From DATLXH01 sp035576005 (GTDB taxonomy: Bacteria > Acidobacteriota > Thermoanaerobaculia > Gp7-AA8), in the NCBI GenBank assembly GCA_035576005.1, contig DATLXH010000096.1, positions 1-46,074 on the forward strand: a DNA stretch of 46,074 bases. Reading direction: 5' to 3'. Under the pieces are notes generated by a model. It saw nothing but the letters and a program-made list of their open reading frames with translations, searched no databases and was not told the origin of the DNA. This document shows, piece by piece, positions 15,421 to 24,134 of this stretch. The translations under genes and the position numbers were made by a program. Numbering within the stretch: the first letter of the stretch is position 1; the number at the start of each line of letters is the position of its first letter.

Positions 15421-17121
15421 TCAGTACCCCACCGGGACTCCGCCAAGCCGAGGATCCGACGCACCGAGTCGAACGCCGGTCCGCGAGTCGATCATCACCC
15501 CCTCGGCGTCGCCGAGACTTCTTGGCACCTCGCGGAACCGGTGTCCCATTTTCTCGAGCAGATTGCGCGTGTCGCGGTTAAGTCCGCCGCGTTCCCATGA
15601 GATCTCATCAGGCAACCACTGGTGGTGAATGCGTGGGGCGTCAATCGCCTCCTGGATATCCATTCCATGATCGATGACATTCAAGATCACCTGCAGCACC
15701 GTGTTAATGATCGTCGGCCCGCCTGGCGATCCGATCGCAAACCAGACGTTGCCATCCTTTGAGACGATCGTGGGAGTCATGGACGAAAGAGGACGCTTCC
15801 GTGGCTCGATGGCATTTGCCTCACTCTGGATGAGCCCATAAGCGTTGGCCACCCCGGGCTTTGAAGTGAAGTCATCCATTTCATCATTGAGAAGAAATCC
15901 GGTGCCTTTCGCCATGACACCCGATCCAAAACTGTCATTCAGCGTGTAGGTGTTGCTCACGACGTTTCCATCGCCGTCAACCACAGTGAAATGGGTGGTG
16001 TCAGGCGATTCGTATCCCGCGGGAGTGCCTGCAGCAATCTCACTGCTCGCTGTCACCCGAGCGGGATCGAAGCTTTTCATGCGCGCTGCCGCGAACTCTC
16101 TGGAGATCATCCCCGCCACCGGAACCTTGACGAAATCTGCATCGCCCATGAACTTCGCGCGATCAGCAAATGCGCGTCGCATGACTTCGACCAACAGGTG
16201 AAGTGACTGCGCGGAGTTGTGCCCCAGCTCGCCGACGTTGAAGCCCTCGAGCATGTTCAGCATCTCAATGAGAGCACTGCCCCCGGATGAGGGGGGCGGG
16301 ACTGTGAGAATCTCGTATCCGCGATAAGTCCCGCGAATCGGCTGACGAACCGTAGGCTCGTACTCCTTGAGATCACGCGCTGTGATGAGTCCCCCGTTTG
16401 CCTTCATGTCTGCCACGAGGCGCCGTGAAACCTGCCCTTCGTAAAACGCGCGAGGACCATCTTTTTCGATTTCAAGCAACGTCCTTCCCAGATCGGATTG
16501 AATCAACGTCTCGCCCTCTGCGTACAGCTTGCCGTTGCGAAGCAGAATCCTGTTGCTCTCCGGGAAGGGAGAAAGACGCTTGCGGCTGCTTTCATAAGAG
16601 AGGCTTCGCGCCAGATGCTGGTTCACGACGAATCCCTCGGCAGCGAGTTTTCGCGCCGGCTGAACAAGCGTGGCCCAGGGGAGACGGCCGTGGCGGTCTC
16701 TCGCCAGCGCCAGCCCCGCCACGGTTCCCGGAACTCCGACAGCCTTATAGCCAACCGTCGAGGCGTTCTCGATGACCTTCCCGCTGGCATCGAGATACAT
16801 GTCGCGAGTTGCCGCCAGGGGCGCACGCTCCCGGTAATCGATCATCTCCGCGGTTCCGTCTGCCCGCCTGACGAGCATGAACCCGCCGCCACCCAGATTT
16901 CCGGCCGAGGGCCAGGTCACTGCCAGCGCAAGCGCTACTGCTACCGCGGCATCGATTGCATTTCCGCCGCGTCGCAAAACGTCGATCCCGATCCTGGAAG
17001 CGATCTCACTCGTCGAGGCGACCATCCCGCGGCGACCTCTGACAGGATCACGCGAGGCTGCCAGTGAGCTTTCCGCAACGAGGAGCGAAAGGGAAAGTGC
17101 GAGGGCGACGAGTTTTCTCAT
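15421..17121 (-). CDS. ggt: Gamma-glutamyltransferase (GGT)
   Basis: A 566-residue exported proenzyme. It has a signal peptide (residues 1-21), the MVAST...GGNAIDAAVAVALAL start of the GGT fold, NLGGGGFM, and the autoprocessing site with catalytic Thr375 in SPDTTHFTVVDGDGNVVSNTYTLN. The small-subunit signature GSPGGPTIINTV is also present. The enzyme removes or transfers the gamma-glutamyl group of glutathione and related peptides in the periplasm. Length and motifs are normal, so it should be active. It fits the peptide-scavenging set in this window (M20 and M28 peptidases). Confidence 0.93.
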   Translation of the reverse strand: MRKLVALALSLSLLVAESSLAASRDPVRGRRGMVASTSEIASRIGIDVLRRGGNAIDAAVAVALALAVTWPSAGNLGGGGFMLVRRADGTAEMIDYRERAPLAATRDMYLDASGKVIENASTVGYKAVGVPGTVAGLALARDRHGRLPWATLVQPARKLAAEGFVVNQHLARSLSYESSRKRLSPFPESNRILLRNGKLYAEGETLIQSDLGRTLLEIEKDGPRAFYEGQVSRRLVADMKANGGLITARDLKEYEPTVRQPIRGTYRGYEILTVPPPSSGGSALIEMLNMLEGFNVGELGHNSAQSLHLLVEVMRRAFADRAKFMGDADFVKVPVAGMISREFAAARMKSFDPARVTASSEIAAGTPAGYESPDTTHFTVVDGDGNVVSNTYTLNDSFGSGVMAKGTGFLLNDEMDDFTSKPGVANAYGLIQSEANAIEPRKRPLSSMTPTIVSKDGNVWFAIGSPGGPTIINTVLQVILNVIDHGMDIQEAIDAPRIHHQWLPDEISWERGGLNRDTRNLLEKMGHRFREVPRSLGDAEGVMIDSRTGVRLGASDPRLGGVPVGY

Positions 17122-17202
17122 CCGTCCATTGAAACACCTGATGCGCGACGAAGGAAGCCTCGAGCGGCGTCCCGTCCCTCAACCAGCTGAGAATGTCTCT
17201 GA

Positions 17203-17232
17203 GGCACAGGGCGCTGTGAAGCGTCCTGTGCC
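17203..17232 (-). terminator. Hairpin after the MA-peptidase/TolB/barrel gene
   Basis: GGCACAGG (17203-17210) and CCTGTGCC (17225-17232) form an 8-bp stem, with two more G-C pairs possible after a bulge. It lies just beyond the 3' end of the minus-strand gene ending at 17247. No T-run follows, so it is a weak or factor-aided terminator at best. Confidence 0.4.
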
Positions 17233-17246
17233 CGGGAACCTATGCC

Positions 17247-20200
17247 CTACCAGCCCGGAGCGATGTTGAAGCCGAAGACCCAATCCTCATTCGGTCTCTG
17301 AAACGGTTTCGCGTAATAGACCTCGAGCGGAATGTAACTCAACAGTACTCGCAGTCCGACGCCCGCGCTGAACACCGGCACTCGTTCCAGAGAGTCTGTC
17401 TCAAACTTGAGTTTTGGGGACTCACCCTCTCTCCAGGCGACACCCGCATCGGCGAAGCCGTACACCTCAGTCGGCAGAAACGCGGCACTGATCAGACCAA
17501 ACTCCTTGGTTCCAAACAGGGGAACTCGCAGCTCCGCGCTGGCGAGACCCACCTTGGAACCGAACAGTCGGTCGTAGGCCGGACAGGCGTTCGACCCCTG
17601 TGGGCGTAAGCATTCCGAAACGTCGAACGAATCGGATTCGTAGCCACGGACCAGGGAGCTGCGGCCGATGAAGAGGTCTTGAAGCCGTCCATTCTCGGCA
17701 TCAGATCCGTAACGACCGTAGTGCAGTCCACGCACTGCGAATGTGATTGGCCGAGCGAAGAAGTACTTCCGGTAATCCGCGAGCGCCGTCTGGAAATTCA
17801 GATCGCCACTGAGTGTCTCCGCTTCGAAGCGATAGCGGGTCCCCTTGATGGGAGAGATGAAACCGAAAAATGAGCTGTCTCCGACATAAGCAACACCGCC
17901 ACGGATGAAGCCCAGGCTTTCAGAGTCGCCAAGCGACTCAGTCCGGTCGTCGACGATGCGACCTCCGATGATGATCTGCTGTTGAACCTCACTCTTAAAG
18001 CCGATGATCTGATAGCCCGCGCTGGCCTCAAGGCGGCGCGTCAGAGAGAGCGGATATTGCGACAGGGCTGAGAGCTCGTCGAAGGTCTGAATCTGCCGCT
18101 CCTGCCGAACGACGTCCGCCAGGACCCGCTGACCGTTAACGTCGACGAAATCGCGAAACGAAGACGTGAAGGATCGAACGGTCGGGATGTGGCTAGCCGA
18201 CCCACCCCAATGAATTCGATTCTTCTGGTTCAGGTAGAAAAGCTCACCTCCGAACGAATTCGCGAAATCCTGGGTACTTCCCCCGCCACCCTGCAGCGTG
18301 AACCCGACGTTGTGCTGTCCGAGAACGTCAGTGAAGTACGCGCTGACCGTACCTCCGGCGCCGTACTGACCACTGGTGTCGAATCCAATACCGATCGTAG
18401 GAGGTCCGAGGTAGCTCAAATGAAGGGACGAGTCGTACTTTGTTTCATTGAAGCTGCCGACTTCAGGCAGGAGCGCTTCGTCCGGACGCCGGAGATACGA
18501 AGTGAAGCTCGCCGCCTCGGCGCGAGCTGGAGGAAGTAGCGAGGCGCGCGGGGTTCCGCTCACTGGCGCAACGGACACTGCAGCCCCAAGCTGCTGCGGC
18601 GCAGCGATCCGATAGATGTTGTAGTCGTCGTTCTCGAACAGCGATACGGCGATCTCTCCGGTACGAGACGCAACACTCAGAGCCGGCGAAAGATCCGTGA
18701 TTCCTGAAACACCCGTCGGCACGCGGGTCACACCCGATATCACACCGCTCGTCAGGCTCGTCTGATATACATCCGCGATCCCTTCGGGATTTGCGATGAA
18801 GTAAAGACGTCCATCCGGTGCGAACTGCGGGTTGATGTGGCGCGCGCCGGGAAACAGCTTGAGCGGACGGATCGTGCCACTGCTGATCTCGATCGTGGCG
18901 AGGCTCAGGGGAGCGAAGAAGAGTTTCTGCAGGTCCGTTCCCACTCCTCGGTCCGAGACGAAGGCAAGAGTGCGACCGTCAGGAGACCAGGCTGGTTGAA
19001 GGTCCGAGTACTTGTCATTCGTCAGTCGTCGAACAGCACCGCTTGCAAGGTCGTAAAGGAAAAGATCCGACACGCCGCTTGTCTGACCGGAGAACGCGAT
19101 CGAGGTCCCATCGGGTGACCAGACGGGGTTTGTGATGGAATCGACTCCCGGAACCTTGATTCGCTGCTCGATCCGACGCGAGTTGACGTCAACGATTGCC
19201 AGCCGGTTGTCGCCTTTCTCGAACACGACAAAAACGAGCTTTTTCGAGTCCGGAGACCATCCGCCAGATGAATCGATGAAGCGAAGCGCATCGTAATGGG
19301 GATCTGCTTCAGACGAAACCAGCCTGCCGGCGATCTTTCCAGTCTGAGCATCCGCAAGGAAGAGATCGATGGAGAAAAGCTCCCTCGTAGTGAGGAAGGC
19401 GATCCATTTCCCGTCCGGACTCAGCGACGGAGCGACATTGAGATCGCCGCGAGTGGACTTCTTCGCAAGCAGAGGAGCTCCAAGGCTTTCCGGACGGCCG
19501 ATGAGGACCGGCTCGTAAAGCTCGCGGGCTGAAGTGTGCCATGCAGCAAAGACATCCTTCACCGGCTCGCCGAGCACGCGTGCGAACGCCTGCTCCGGGC
19601 CGACCACTCCTGCGGCCAGGAAAAGCCTGACCACGTTGTCGTCTCCGTAACGGCCACCGATATACGCGAGAAGCGCCTGTCCGTAGCGGTACGGAAAATA
19701 GCGAGGATCACGATTCAGTTTCTTGAAATCGGGAAGCCGGTTGTTGTTTGCAGCATCACGAATCCACATCGCCGTGAGCGGATCGACGCGGCCTTTCGAG
19801 AAGTACTCAGCCATCCCTTCAATGAGCCACAGCGGCAACTGCTCGAGGTTGAAGCGTCGGTTTCCCGAGACATTCGAGCCGCTCCTGGAAACGCGACTGG
19901 CGATGTCGTATTGGAAGACGTGGACAAGCTCGTGACCGATCACGTGGTCGTCCGACGCGTTGTCTCCTGTCAGAGGAAGTACGACGCGGTTCTGGAACGC
20001 GTCTGTGAACCCTCCCGTCCCCTCGCCAATGAGTCCACCCGTCGTCGTAGTCTGGTGGAAGTCGGCGCTGTTCGCATAAAGAACGATTGGCTTTTTCGAG
20101 AACGAATGCCCGAAGACTCGCGAGAGTCGCTCGTACCAACGCTCCGCCATCCTGCCCACATCCTCGACGCTATCCTTCTCCGCCTCGTAGTAATGGATAT

Positions 20201-20354
20201 CGAAATGGGCGGTGTGAAGGACTCGGAAGTTGAAGCTCTCCCATTGCACCTTGTTCCGTCCGAAGTACTGCGCCTCGGCCGAGCCTGCGCAGAGAAGGAG
20301 AAAAAGTGACCACGTGAGCAGAGGAAGACGGAGTGAGGCGAATGAAGTTCGCAT
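17247..20354 (-). CDS. Peptidase MA-like metalloprotease fused to TolB-like propeller and BamA-like outer-membrane barrel
   Basis: A 1035-residue exported protein with a signal peptide (residues 1-28). Residues about 35-320 form a gluzincin-type protease domain with HELVH at 141-145 and the downstream Glu in LWLIEGMAEYF. Residues about 325-630 are TolB/WD40-like propeller blades (SLSPDGKWIAFLT, VWSPDGTSIAFSG, AWSPDGRTLAFVSDRG). Residues about 690-1035 look like an Omp85/BamA-type barrel (GRYGSDAENGRLQDLFIGRSSLVRGYES and a terminal aromatic strand ending FGFNIAPGW). This places a protease on the surface or periplasmic face of an outer-membrane pore. ATG 20354 starts the signal peptide and has AAGG seven bases upstream. 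Confidence 0.88.
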   Translation of the reverse strand: MRTSFASLRLPLLTWSLFLLLCAGSAEAQYFGRNKVQWESFNFRVLHTAHFDIHYYEAEKDSVEDVGRMAERWYERLSRVFGHSFSKKPIVLYANSADFHQTTTTGGLIGEGTGGFTDAFQNRVVLPLTGDNASDDHVIGHELVHVFQYDIASRVSRSGSNVSGNRRFNLEQLPLWLIEGMAEYFSKGRVDPLTAMWIRDAANNNRLPDFKKLNRDPRYFPYRYGQALLAYIGGRYGDDNVVRLFLAAGVVGPEQAFARVLGEPVKDVFAAWHTSARELYEPVLIGRPESLGAPLLAKKSTRGDLNVAPSLSPDGKWIAFLTTRELFSIDLFLADAQTGKIAGRLVSSEADPHYDALRFIDSSGGWSPDSKKLVFVVFEKGDNRLAIVDVNSRRIEQRIKVPGVDSITNPVWSPDGTSIAFSGQTSGVSDLFLYDLASGAVRRLTNDKYSDLQPAWSPDGRTLAFVSDRGVGTDLQKLFFAPLSLATIEISSGTIRPLKLFPGARHINPQFAPDGRLYFIANPEGIADVYQTSLTSGVISGVTRVPTGVSGITDLSPALSVASRTGEIAVSLFENDDYNIYRIAAPQQLGAAVSVAPVSGTPRASLLPPARAEAASFTSYLRRPDEALLPEVGSFNETKYDSSLHLSYLGPPTIGIGFDTSGQYGAGGTVSAYFTDVLGQHNVGFTLQGGGGSTQDFANSFGGELFYLNQKNRIHWGGSASHIPTVRSFTSSFRDFVDVNGQRVLADVVRQERQIQTFDELSALSQYPLSLTRRLEASAGYQIIGFKSEVQQQIIIGGRIVDDRTESLGDSESLGFIRGGVAYVGDSSFFGFISPIKGTRYRFEAETLSGDLNFQTALADYRKYFFARPITFAVRGLHYGRYGSDAENGRLQDLFIGRSSLVRGYESDSFDVSECLRPQGSNACPAYDRLFGSKVGLASAELRVPLFGTKEFGLISAAFLPTEVYGFADAGVAWREGESPKLKFETDSLERVPVFSAGVGLRVLLSYIPLEVYYAKPFQRPNEDWVFGFNIAPGW

Positions 20355-20529
20355 TGAGTTCCCTTCTTGAAACCAGAATTTCGTCAGGAGCGGTTCGCCA
20401 CGGGATCGCTGCAAGTTGGTTGCCGTCTGGGGGCTCGGTCGACGCGGCACCATGGGAACGCGGGTCCCGCCCGGTATCAGAATGATCTGTCACTACGAAG
20501 CCGGGAGTCTCCCGCCTGTGACGGTCTGT

Positions 20530-20943
20530 CTAGACCTTAGGACGTTTTGCCCTGGTCAGAGTGTCCTCGGAACACTCCCGCGCGTAGGTAAGAAACTCCT
20601 TCATCTCGAAGGGCTTCGCCAGGACCTTGCAGATCTCTTCCGGGAACTCATTCTTCAACGCATTGCTGTCGCCGGTCGTCACAACGATCCGTTTGAGTGA
20701 AGGCGGTAGATTTTTCTTCAGATACTGAACGACTTCGTACCCGCCGACTTTGGGCATCAGAAGATCGATGACAATCAGCTGATAACGGTGGTTTTTGATT
20801 TTCTCGATCGCTTCCGCGCCATCGGCAGCGGTATCGACCAGAAACTTCTCCTTCTCGAGCATCTTTGCGACCATAGGACGGGTCCGATCGTCGTCCTCGC
20901 AGACGAGTGCACGTCGCAGTGGGTCAGTAGATTCGGTCGTCAT
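20530..20943 (-). CDS. Single-domain response regulator (CheY-like receiver)
   Basis: A 137-residue lone receiver with acidic residues EDDD at 16-19, phosphoacceptor Asp60 in LIVIDLLMP, Thr in VVTTGD and Lys110 in LAKPF. The C-terminal tail is short and basic (LTRAKRPKV). It is the third kinase-less receiver in the window, with the same build as those at 1738 and 2318. On the minus strand CATAAT lies some 27 bases before the ATG, and no clear ribosome-binding site is seen. Confidence 0.85.
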   Translation of the reverse strand: MTTESTDPLRRALVCEDDDRTRPMVAKMLEKEKFLVDTAADGAEAIEKIKNHRYQLIVIDLLMPKVGGYEVVQYLKKNLPPSLKRIVVTTGDSNALKNEFPEEICKVLAKPFEMKEFLTYARECSEDTLTRAKRPKV

Positions 20944-21000
20944 CGCGCGCAGAGAATCAAGGCGGGCACATTATGGTCTCAAACCAGTCCGTTTCAACAA

Positions 21001-21097
21001 ACGCATTTCTTACACACCTTCATCGTGAAGCGGCGGAAGTGCAGGAGCCAGACACGACGGCTACCGTCGCCCGGCGATGAGCCGTGAGAAATGCGGA
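21001..21097 (+). repeat. Degenerate, internally deleted MITE-like element
   Basis: The left end ACGCATTTCTTACACACCTTC and right end GCCGTGAGAAATGCGG are recognisable family termini enclosing only about 60 bases of unrelated or heavily diverged sequence. No target duplication is evident. It lies between the receiver gene and the small membrane protein gene. Confidence 0.55.
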
Positions 21098-21154
21098 TGA
21101 CAGAAACCCACGTACTGGCACACCACGTGAACCAGCTCATGAAAGGAGCTGTGA

Positions 21155-21481
21155 ATGGACAACGGCGAGAAAGAATGGAACGGCGGGAAGTTCCCGAACC
21201 GCGGACGGAAAGGGCTGGCACTTTCCGAATTTATTGATGATGCCGAGGTGAATCGAACGACTGACGATGAGTGGGAGTCCGAGCGGGATCTCGCTCCCGC
21301 ACCCCGACGGACCGCAGCGCAGAGCTTTGGCCGTGCCGTTGGAACGATCGTCGCCAACCCCACGCTGGTGATCGCCACGGTCGCGGCGATCCCTCTGCTA
21401 CTGATCGTCTGGGGCGTAGGCAGGTCGCAAAAAAAGAAGTCGGATTCGCCGAAGCCACCATTACCGCCTCATCCGCTTTGA
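21155..21481 (+). CDS. Small C-terminally anchored membrane protein, unknown function
   Basis: A 108-residue protein with a charged, hydrophilic N-terminus (rich in Asp/Glu/Arg) and one transmembrane helix near 66-88 (VGTIVANPTLVIATVAAIPLLLIVWGVG). A Lys/Pro-rich tail (KKKSDSPKPPLPPHPL) follows. The layout suggests a tail-anchored inner-membrane protein with its bulk in the cytoplasm or periplasm. AAGGAG lies six bases before the ATG, supporting expression. I recognise no family, and the neighbours do not indicate a role. Confidence 0.65.
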   Translation: MDNGEKEWNGGKFPNRGRKGLALSEFIDDAEVNRTTDDEWESERDLAPAPRRTAAQSFGRAVGTIVANPTLVIATVAAIPLLLIVWGVGRSQKKKSDSPKPPLPPHPL

Positions 21482-21583
21482 AAGATCAGTTCCGGCGATG
21501 CTAAGCACGGCTGGGGCGTCGGAGTCTGTGCGAAACGACGGGCCGATTTTCATTGCAGGACCACAAGCACCCGAACTGCCTCA

Positions 21584-22342
21584 TTATTCTTTCCTCTGCG
21601 CGGCTCCGGTCATCGGGACAAATCGAACGGGTAACATCTGGCGTTTTTGAATGCCGCTGGCGGTCCGGGTGAGGAGGATAATTTCCTGGGAGTCCACGCC
21701 GACCGGTATCACCATCCGTCCTCCCACCGCCAGTTGCGCGAGCAGCGGGTCGGGAATGTGATCCGGTGCGGCCGTCACGATGATTGCGTCAAACGGTGCT
21801 TCGCCGGGCCATCCCTGGTACCCGTCCCCGCTCCTCACATTCACGTTGCGATATCCAAGGCCGTGCAGCAGCTCTCGCGAACGTTCAGCGAGCTCGGGCA
21901 CGATCTCGATTGAATAAACCTTGCTGACAAGTTCCGCGAGTACCGCGGCCTGGTAGCCGGAACCGGTTCCGATCTCGAGCACTTTCGACTCTTCCGACAG
22001 CTCAAGTAATTCCGTCATGTAGGCGACGATGTATGGCTGCGAGATCGTCTGCGAACTGCCGATGGGTAGCGGGTGGTCCGCATAGGCCTCCCCCACTTGT
22101 GCCGCAGGTACGAATCGATGACGGGGTACGCGAGTCATGGCTTCGAGAACGCGCCTGCTCCTGATACCCCGCGCAACCAGCTGATCCTTCACCATTGCGG
22201 AGCGGGCACTTTGGAAATCGCCCGACTGAATCATGGGCGCAGCACTTTCCCGCGGTACGGCGGTTTCCGGAGGGGGCACAGGGGCGCAAGAGCTGATCGA
22301 AGCGACGAGAAGTATCGCGGTCGAGCCTTCATGGAATCTCAC
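21584..22342 (-). CDS. pcm: Protein-L-isoaspartate O-methyltransferase, probable lipoprotein form
   Basis: About 252 residues with the complete PCMT fold: RSAMVKDQLVARGIRSRRVLEAMTRVPRHRFVP, LPIGSSQTISQPYIVAYMTELL, VLEIGTGSGYQAAVLAEL (SAM motif I) and PFDAIIVTAAPDHIPDPLL. It repairs isoaspartyl residues in aged proteins using SAM. The N-terminus carries a hydrophobic stretch ending in a lipobox-like SISSC, which suggests export. GTG 22342 gives a normal signal n-region, whereas ATG 22393 would add 17 residues; neither has a strong ribosome-binding site. Extracytoplasmic Pcm forms are found in several Gram-negatives, though the SAM supply is a puzzle. Confidence 0.85.
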   Translation of the reverse strand: MRFHEGSTAILLVASISSCAPVPPPETAVPRESAAPMIQSGDFQSARSAMVKDQLVARGIRSRRVLEAMTRVPRHRFVPAAQVGEAYADHPLPIGSSQTISQPYIVAYMTELLELSEESKVLEIGTGSGYQAAVLAELVSKVYSIEIVPELAERSRELLHGLGYRNVNVRSGDGYQGWPGEAPFDAIIVTAAPDHIPDPLLAQLAVGGRMVIPVGVDSQEIILLTRTASGIQKRQMLPVRFVPMTGAAQRKE

Positions 22343-22440
22343 CTTTCGCACAGTAATACAGACCTTGCCGGCACGGATGCCGACAGATGCCATTGTTATG
22401 CAGGAATGATTCTTGATTGCAGGAGAGTTTGGAGGAACCT

Positions 22441-22632
22441 ATGTCGACGATTGAAGTCCCTACCCCAGGTCAGCCCACTCAGAATCCGCAGAGTCCCCAG
22501 CCCGGAGCTCCGACTCAACCTCAGCCCAGCCCGACTCGTCCGGAACCGACGAGACCGAACCCCGATCAGCCAAGCCAGCCGGCACCTCAGCCGGGTCAAC
22601 CCACGCCGGGAACGCTCCCTACAACGTCGTGA
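22441..22632 (+). CDS. Small Pro/Gln/Thr-rich disordered protein
   Basis: A 63-residue protein, almost entirely Pro, Gln, Thr, Ser and Asn in short quasi-repeats (TQNPQSPQPGAPTQPQP). It has no signal peptide or helix. GGAGG sits five bases before the ATG, one of the best ribosome-binding sites in the window, so it is likely translated despite low complexity. Its composition resembles the Pro-rich linker of the lipoprotein gene 113 bases downstream. The function is unknown, and a fortuitous frame in low-complexity DNA cannot be fully excluded. Confidence 0.5.
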   Translation: MSTIEVPTPGQPTQNPQSPQPGAPTQPQPSPTRPEPTRPNPDQPSQPAPQPGQPTPGTLPTTS

Positions 22633-22745
22633 GGACCTGGACGCAGCCTTGCTCGGTGGTGTCCTGGAAGCCCGCAGGAAACGGGCGGTCGCAAATCACA
22701 AACGATCGAGGTGCCGCAGGGTAGAATTCGCTATAGAGTAAGACT

Positions 22746-23837
22746 ATGAGCGACCAGACGATCCGTCGCACCCTCACGCTGCTGCTTCCTCTGCTGCTGC
22801 TTCTTTTCTCCTGGAGCTGCGCCTCCAGCTCCGTTCCGTCGAGCCCTCCGGCCAGTAGTCCGACGAGCACGCCTGAAAGCTCATCGACCCCACCGGGCCC
22901 ACCGCTAACCACCGACAGCAGCAAGCCGCCGACTTCCCAGCCGGCTCAAAACCCTCCGCAGATCCCTCAGCCCGACGCGCCGCCTGCCCCGCGACCCGAA
23001 GCGGTCTCGCTGACAGGAGTCCAGCTCTCCGCCCCACCTCTCTCGGCTGACGTTCAAAAGAAGAGAGATGATGAGCTTGCCGCCGCGCAGAGCGAATACG
23101 ACAAGAATCCCAGCAGCGCCGATGCGATGATCTGGCTTGGGCGTCGGCTCGCATACCTCGGCAGGTTTCAGGACGCAATCGCGGTATTCAGTCGCGGCAT
23201 CGAGACGTTCCCCGACGATGCCCGCTTTTACCGCCACCGAGGTCATCGCCACATCACCTTGCGCAACTTTGGTCGCGCCATCGCTGACCTCGCAGAAGGG
23301 CGGCGACTCATGAAAGGGAAAAAAGATCAGATCGAGCCCGATGGTCTGCCCAATGCGCGAAACATCCCGACGACCTCACTTCAATCGAATCTCTGCTACC
23401 ACCTTGGTGTCGCGTATTACCTGCGTGGCGACTTCGAAGGCGCTCTCAAGACGTTGCGTCCCTGCATGAAAGTCTCGCGCTCACCCGATCGTCTCGTCTC
23501 GACCTCGAACTGGCTCTACATGACTCTGCGCCGTCTCGGAAGACAGGACGAAGCCACGGCCATCCTCGAGCCGATCACGATGGACATGGATGTCATCGAG
23601 AATAGTTCCTATCACAAGCTGCTGCTCATGTACGCGGGCGAGATCGCGCCTGAAGAGCTCCTTCGCGAAAAAGGAGGAGGCAACGATCCGGCTACGATTG
23701 GTTATGGAGTCGGAAACTGGTACATGTACAACGGTCAGGCAAAGAAAGCAGAGGAGACATTTCGCGCGGTACTCAAGGGATCACGCTGGGACGCTTTCGG
23801 CTACATCGCATCCGAGGCAGAGCTGGCCAGGAAGTAG
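22746..23837 (+). CDS. TPR-repeat lipoprotein with Pro/Ser-rich linker
   Basis: This 363-residue protein has a lipoprotein signal (LLLPLLLLLFSWSC, Cys about 25) and a Ser/Pro/Thr-rich linker (about 26-85). Tetratricopeptide repeats run from about 115: SADAMIWLGRRLAYLGRFQDAIAVFSRGIETFPDDARFYRHRGHRHITLRNFGRAIADLAEG, SNLCYHLGVAYYLRGDFEGALKTLRPC, and KKAEETFRAVLKGS. It is probably an envelope-anchored scaffold. TATAGA ends eight bases before the ATG, and no ribosome-binding site is seen, suggesting a leaderless message. It is followed by a cluster of GACAGACA hairpins. Confidence 0.8.
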   Translation: MSDQTIRRTLTLLLPLLLLLFSWSCASSSVPSSPPASSPTSTPESSSTPPGPPLTTDSSKPPTSQPAQNPPQIPQPDAPPAPRPEAVSLTGVQLSAPPLSADVQKKRDDELAAAQSEYDKNPSSADAMIWLGRRLAYLGRFQDAIAVFSRGIETFPDDARFYRHRGHRHITLRNFGRAIADLAEGRRLMKGKKDQIEPDGLPNARNIPTTSLQSNLCYHLGVAYYLRGDFEGALKTLRPCMKVSRSPDRLVSTSNWLYMTLRRLGRQDEATAILEPITMDMDVIENSSYHKLLLMYAGEIAPEELLREKGGGNDPATIGYGVGNWYMYNGQAKKAEETFRAVLKGSRWDAFGYIASEAELARK

Positions 23838-23957
23838 GACCAGACACAATCCTGTGTAGGACAGACACTCTTGTCTGTCTGGTCCGTGTAGAACAGACAC
23901 TCTTGTCTGTCGGTTTCCTGGTTTTGAATCCGATGCCGACAGACAGGAGTGTCTGTC
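23837..23957 (+). repeat. Cluster of three GACAGACA hairpins
   Basis: GACAGACA-CTCT-TGTCTGTC at 23860-23879, ACAGACA-CTCT-TGTCTGT at 23893-23910 and, in the inverted loop orientation, GACAGACA-GGAG-TGTCTGTC at 23938-23957. An outer stem, GGACCAGACA (23837-23846) with TGTCTGGTCC (23876-23885), encloses the first hairpin and includes the last base of the TAG stop. The same unit occurs at 5578 and 30730. The rest of 23838-24134 shows nothing else. Confidence 0.8.
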
Positions 23958-24134
23958 CTTCACATGCTCCGACATCGTCCGACACGTCCCAGCGTTGTAA
24001 GAGCAGCGAGAGGCCTCGGCGTGCGCGGTTCACCCCTGGGAGCGGCTCACGGACCTGCAATCTGCAGGCAGACTCCCGGTCACAAACCATCAACAACGTT
24101 GTCCATTGAAGCCCTCCTCGCATAGTCTCTCGCC

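Noticed and set aside
19536..20309. Plus-strand open frame inside the MA-peptidase gene
   Set aside because: It is antisense to the HELVH protease domain, without motif or ribosome-binding site.
23860..23957. Possible CRISPR array (three similar 20-base units)
   Set aside because: The units are palindromic hairpins with irregular spacing and opposite loop orientation, and no cas genes are present.
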